Under the pieces are notes generated by a model. It ran no database searches, was not told the DNA's origin, and worked only from the letters and a program-made list of their open reading frames with translations. A stretch of 64,000 bases of DNA from Gammaproteobacteria bacterium (lineage in GTDB: Bacteria > Pseudomonadota > Gammaproteobacteria > Steroidobacterales > Steroidobacteraceae): NCBI GenBank assembly GCA_016874295.1, contig VGUH01000009.1, positions 32,121 through 96,120 on the forward strand, given 5' to 3'. Position numbers and translations under genes: made by a program. Below, one piece after another: positions 60,980 through 64,000 of this stretch (its first letter is position 1; every line of letters starts with the position of its first letter).

Positions 60980-61804
60980 TTACTTCCGCCGCCGCACGAT
61001 GAATGCGTCGGTGCGCTTGTTCTTGCGCGTCTTCTTGCCCTTGGTGTGCCAGCCCCAGGGCGAGACCGGGTGCGGGTTGCCCTGGCCGGAGCGGCCCTCG
61101 CCGCCGCCGTGCGGGTGATCGACCGGGTTCATCACCACGCCGCGCACCGTCGGGCGGATGCCGCGCCAGCGCTTGGCGCCGGCCTTGCCGAAGCTGCGCA
61201 GGTTGTGCTCGTCGTTGCCGATCTCGCCGATCGTGGCGCGGCAGTCGACGCTGACCTTGCGGGTCTCGCCGGACTTCAGCCGCAGCAGCGCATTGCCGGC
61301 CTCGCGGCCCGAGAACTGCGCGCTCGAGCCCGCCGCGCGCGCGAGCTGGCCGCCCTTGCCAGGCTTCAGCTCGATGTTGTGCACCAGCGAGCCGACCGGG
61401 ATGTGGCGCAGCATCATGGAATTGCCCGCACGGATCGGCGAGTCGGCGCCGGACTGCAGCTCGTCGCCGACCGCGAGGCCCTTGGGCGCGAGGATGTAGC
61501 GGCGCTCGCCGTCCCTGTACAGCAAGAGCGCGATGTACGAGGAGCGGTTCGGGTCGTACTCGAGACGCTCGACTTTCGCGACGATGCCGTCCTTGTCGCG
61601 GCGGAAGTCGATCATGCGGTAGTTGTGCTTGTGGCCCGAGCCCTTGTGCCGGGTCGTCAGGTGGCCGACGTTGTTGCGGCCACCGGTCGACTTGTGGCCG
61701 GCCACGAGCGCGCGCACCGGCTTGCCGCGGTGCAGGTGCGACCGGTCCGGGCGCAGCTGGAAGCGCGTCCCGGGTGAAGTCGGCTTGAGTTGCTTCATTG
61801 CCAT
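60980..61804 (-). CDS. rplB: 50S ribosomal protein L2
   Basis: uL2, 274 aa, near the peptidyl transferase centre. [21 protein letters not shown] at the N terminus and [21 protein letters not shown] near the C terminus (with the essential His region) are conserved. Confidence 0.97.
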   Translation of the reverse strand: MAMKQLKPTSPGTRFQLRPDRSHLHRGKPVRALVAGHKSTGGRNNVGHLTTRHKGSGHKHNYRMIDFRRDKDGIVAKVERLEYDPNRSSYIALLLYRDGERRYILAPKGLAVGDELQSGADSPIRAGNSMMLRHIPVGSLVHNIELKPGKGGQLARAAGSSAQFSGREAGNALLRLKSGETRKVSVDCRATIGEIGNDEHNLRSFGKAGAKRWRGIRPTVRGVVMNPVDHPHGGGEGRSGQGNPHPVSPWGWHTKGKKTRKNKRTDAFIVRRRK

Positions 61805-61830
61805 GTCGCTTTCCCGTCAGGCGGCGGCGC

Positions 61831-62142
61831 TCAGGCGCGTTCGCTGCCTCCCATTTCGATCTGCTGTCCTTCCTGGAGCCTCACGTAGGCCTTCTTCCAG
61901 TCCTGGCGGCGGCCGAGCGAGCGCCCGAAGCGCTTCTCCTTGCCCGGCTGGTTCACCACGTGCACGGTGTCCACCTTCACCTCGAACAGGAATTCCACCG
62001 CGGCGCGAATCTCGGGCTTGGTCGCGTCGCGGCGCACGCGGAACACGTACTGGTTGCCCTCGGTCGCCACGCGCGTGGCCTTCTCCGACACGTGCGGGGC
62101 GATCACGACGCCGGCCAGGCGGTCCTTCGACAACGCGGTCAT
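61831..62142 (-). CDS. rplW: 50S ribosomal protein L23
   Basis: uL23, 103 aa, docking site for trigger factor and SRP at the tunnel exit. [31 protein letters not shown] and the VNTVNQPGK-like loop ([20 protein letters not shown]) identify it. ATG 62142 overlaps the rplD stop (ATGA). Confidence 0.96.
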   Translation of the reverse strand: MTALSKDRLAGVVIAPHVSEKATRVATEGNQYVFRVRRDATKPEIRAAVEFLFEVKVDTVHVVNQPGKEKRFGRSLGRRQDWKKAYVRLQEGQQIEMGGSERA

Positions 62143-62753
62143 GCCAGTTTCTCCTCGAGCATGCGCAGCGCACCGACGGTCGCGAGCACTTTCGGGTAGC
62201 GCGCCAGCGAGAGCGGGTCGAGGCTCGCCACGGTGCGCACGTCGACATTCGCGAGGTTGCGCGAAGCGAGGTGCAGCTTCTCGTCGTAGGCCTCGACCAG
62301 GATCAGCACGTGATCGAGCCCGAGCTCGGCGAGCTTGCCGACCAGCATCCTGGTCTTCGGCGCCTCGAGTTCGAGGCTGCCGGTCACGACCAGGCGCTCC
62401 TGCCGCGCGAGCTCGGAGAGCATCGAGCGGATTGCGCCGCGGTACATCTTGCGATTGACCTTCTGCGCGAAGCTGCGCGGCTTCGCCGCGAAGGCGCGGC
62501 CGCCGCCGACCCACAACGGGCTCCTGATCGAGCCCGCGCGCGCCTGGCCGGTGCCCTTCTGGCGCCACGGCTTCTTGCCGCCGCCGCGCACCTCGGCCTT
62601 GGTGAGCTGCGCCTTGGTGCCCGCGCGGCCCGCCGCCGCGTACGCGACCAGCACCTGGTGCACGAGCGGCTCGTTGTACTCGCGCCCGAAGGTCGCGTCG
62701 GAGAGCTCGATCTCGGAACCCTGGGCCCCGCCATTGACCAGCTTCAGCTTCAT
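62139..62753 (-). CDS. rplD: 50S ribosomal protein L4
   Basis: uL4, 204 aa. In E. coli L4 also represses the S10 operon. The extended loop [26 protein letters not shown] reaches the exit tunnel. Sixteen nt after rplC. Confidence 0.97.
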   Translation of the reverse strand: MKLKLVNGGAQGSEIELSDATFGREYNEPLVHQVLVAYAAAGRAGTKAQLTKAEVRGGGKKPWRQKGTGQARAGSIRSPLWVGGGRAFAAKPRSFAQKVNRKMYRGAIRSMLSELARQERLVVTGSLELEAPKTRMLVGKLAELGLDHVLILVEAYDEKLHLASRNLANVDVRTVASLDPLSLARYPKVLATVGALRMLEEKLA

Positions 62754-62769
62754 AGCGACTAGCCCCCGA

Positions 62770-63450
62770 TCACTTCTTCGCCGTGCCGACGGTCTTGCGG
62801 CGCTTCTGCGCGGCCGCCTTGACCGAAGGACGGATGACGACGCGGCCGCCCGGAGCGCCCGGCACGGAGCCGCTGACCAGCAGCAGGTTCCGCTCGACGT
62901 CGACCTGGACGACCTTCAGGTTTTCCTCCGTGCGGCGCTCGCCGCCCATCCGGCCGGCCATGCGCTTGCCCGGGAACACGCGTCCCGGCGTCTGGCGCTG
63001 GCCGATGGAGCCCGGCGAGCGGTGCACGACCGAGGCGCCGTGGCTCGCGTAGCCGCCGGCGAAGCCGTGGCGCTTCATGACGCCCGCGTAGCCCTTGCCG
63101 ATCGTGGTACCCGTGACATCCACGACCTGGCCTTCCGTGAAAAGGTCCACCTTGAGCTCGGCGCCCGTCTTGAGGTCCGCGCCTTCGCCTTCGGCCAGGC
63201 GGAACTCGAGCAACTCGACACCCGCGATGACGCCCGGCTTTGCGTAATGGCCTGCGACCGGCTTGCTCAGCCGGGAGGCGCGACGGACACCGAAAGTGAC
63301 CTGGATGGCGCGATAGCCGTCGGCCTTCGAGTCCTTCACCTGCACGATGCGATTCGGCAGGGCCTCGATGACCGTCACCGGCTGGGCATCGCCCGCATCG
63401 GTGAAAACCCGAGTCATGCCGGCCTTTCGGCCGACCAGACCTATGGTCAT
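62770..63450 (-). CDS. rplC: 50S ribosomal protein L3
   Basis: uL3, 226 aa. The long loop [34 protein letters not shown] reaches the peptidyl transferase centre and contains the Gln target of PrmB methylation in relatives (GQRQTP). The tail [16 protein letters not shown] is slightly extended. A promoter and a short terminator-like hairpin lie upstream. Confidence 0.97.
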   Translation of the reverse strand: MTIGLVGRKAGMTRVFTDAGDAQPVTVIEALPNRIVQVKDSKADGYRAIQVTFGVRRASRLSKPVAGHYAKPGVIAGVELLEFRLAEGEGADLKTGAELKVDLFTEGQVVDVTGTTIGKGYAGVMKRHGFAGGYASHGASVVHRSPGSIGQRQTPGRVFPGKRMAGRMGGERRTEENLKVVQVDVERNLLLVSGSVPGAPGGRVVIRPSVKAAAQKRRKTVGTAKK

Positions 63451-63504
63451 GATTTATATCCTTTTTTCACCGCACCGGCTGCAATTGGCCGATGCTGTCC
63501 CGTC

Positions 63505-63527
63505 AAAAAGCCGCCCAGTATAGCGGC
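63505..63527 (-). terminator. Terminator-like hairpin after rpsJ
   Basis: Read leftwards: GCCGC (63527-63523), loop of eight containing TATACT, GCGGC (63514-63510), then TTTTT (63509-63505). The stem is short, so it may be partial, allowing S10 readthrough. The loop is the -10 box of the promoter 63517-63544. Confidence 0.45.
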
Positions 63528-63544
63528 CCGAAAAATCAGTTCAA
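63517..63544 (-). promoter_or_regulatory. Internal S10-operon promoter upstream of rplC
   Basis: TTGAAC (63544-63539) and TATACT (63522-63517) with 16-bp spacing, a near-consensus promoter. A start near 63510 gives a 60-nt leader to the rplC ATG, passing an AT-rich segment with a GAAAAAAGGA ribosome-binding stretch at 63466-63457. The -35 box lies just after the rpsJ stop codon. Confidence 0.6.
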
Positions 63545-63549
63545 GCCGC

Positions 63550-63864
63550 TCAGTTGAGCTTGATCTGTACGTCCACGCCCGCCGGCAACTCGAGGCGCAT
63601 CAGCGCGTCCACGGTCTTGTCGGTGGGGTTCAGGATGTCCATCAGCCGCTTGTGCGTGCGGATCTCGTACTGGTCGCGGGCGTCCTTGTCGGCATGCGGC
63701 GAAACCAGCACCGTGAAGCGCTCGATCTTGGTCGGCAGCGGCACGGGGCCGCGCACGGTCGCACCGGTGCGGCGCGCCGTCTCGACGATTTCCCGCGCCG
63801 AGGTGTCGATCAGCTTGTGATCGAACGCCTTCAGGCGGATGCGGATGTTCTGACTGGTCGCCAT
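63550..63864 (-). CDS. rpsJ: 30S ribosomal protein S10
   Basis: uS10 (NusE), 104 aa; also an antitermination partner of Nus[31 protein letters not shown] and [35 protein letters not shown] are canonical. It is separated from rplC by 99 bp holding a promoter; 12 nt after tuf. Confidence 0.97.
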   Translation of the reverse strand: MATSQNIRIRLKAFDHKLIDTSAREIVETARRTGATVRGPVPLPTKIERFTVLVSPHADKDARDQYEIRTHKRLMDILNPTDKTVDALMRLELPAGVDVQIKLN

Positions 63865-63876
63865 CGCCCGTACCCC

Positions 63877-64000
63877 TTACTTCAGCACCTTGGAGACGAC
63901 GCCGGCGCCGACCGTGCGCCCGCCCTCGCGGATCGCGAACCGCAGGCCCTCCTCCATGGCGATCGGAGCAATCAGCTCCACCACCATCTTGATGTTGTCC
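63877..64000 (-). CDS. tuf: Elongation factor Tu, C-terminal end only
   Basis: The window edge cuts this gene; 40 codons remain. The reading [21 protein letters not shown], then [19 protein letters not shown] and stop is the invariant EF-Tu C terminus. It delivers aminoacyl-tRNA as a GTPase. It lies directly upstream of rpsJ, as in the str-S10 junction of many proteobacteria. Confidence 0.95.
   Translation of the reverse strand, partial: DNIKMVVELIAPIAMEEGLRFAIREGGRTVGAGVVSKVLK

Overview
The window is a single high-GC chromosomal segment (roughly two-thirds G+C by eye) from a gammaproteobacterium. The evidence is the gene content and order: a ubiH-pepP-ygfB / zapB-like-zapA-6S RNA-fcl block, coq7, a Clp/Vfr-type CRP protein, tldD and pmbA, a miaB-phoH-ybeY-corC-lnt-leuS-lptE cluster, and complete alpha and spc plus nearly complete S10 ribosomal operons. 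The neighbourhood best fits a Steroidobacterales, Nevskiales or Xanthomonadales-type lineage. That placement is inference from synteny, not a database result. No insertion sequence, prophage, integrase, CRISPR array or plasmid function was seen; this is core chromosome.

Region 1 (1-9310) holds ubiquinone biosynthesis (ubiH, coq7), proline peptidase pepP, the division-related zapB-like/zapA pair, 6S RNA, fcl and an EVE-domain protein. It also has a minute lysine-rich peptide gene with its own promoter and terminator, then rpiA, rplM-rpsI followed by tRNA-Gln(CUG), a disrupted CRP-family regulator, rpe and djlA. Region 2 (9370-18149) holds purine genes purC and purE-purK, a YihY-like membrane protein, pmbA, yjgA, a secreted M19 dipeptidase, and an ExeA-like ATPase fused to an FHA domain. 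Region 3 (18119-27664, all minus) runs holA-nadD-rsfS-rlmH-maf-yhdP-nitrilase-tldD-small membrane protein.

Region 4 (27768-38968) holds a beta-barrel protein and a frameshifted proline iminopeptidase on the plus strand, facing the minus-strand series miaB-phoH-ybeY-corC-lnt-leuS-lptE-sdaA. Region 5 (39047-49975) holds a membrane GGDEF/EAL protein with a frameshift, ssb, an MFS transporter, uvrA with a PCu(A)C copper chaperone, a GNAT acetyltransferase, an alanine-rich lipoprotein, a PepQ-like dipeptidase and mscL. Region 6 (49972-64000, all minus) reads tuf (partial)-rpsJ-rplCDWB-rpsS-rplV-rpsC-rplP-rpmC-rpsQ-rplNXE-rpsNH-rplFR-rpsE-rpmD-rplO-secY-rpmJ-rpsMKD-rpoA-rplQ-mscL.

Four otherwise well-conserved genes carry single-base lesions: the CRP-family gene (an in-frame TGA plus a frameshift), pip, the GGDEF/EAL gene and mscL. 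Either the underlying sequence has errors, as in a draft or metagenome assembly, or these genes are decaying. The freshest observations are the 15-residue lysine-rich peptide transcription unit, an orphan promoter-terminator unit upstream of purE, a 28-bp inverted repeat between lnt and leuS, a hairpin repeated at two stop codons, and a promoter whose -10 box lies in the loop of a terminator between rpsJ and rplC.
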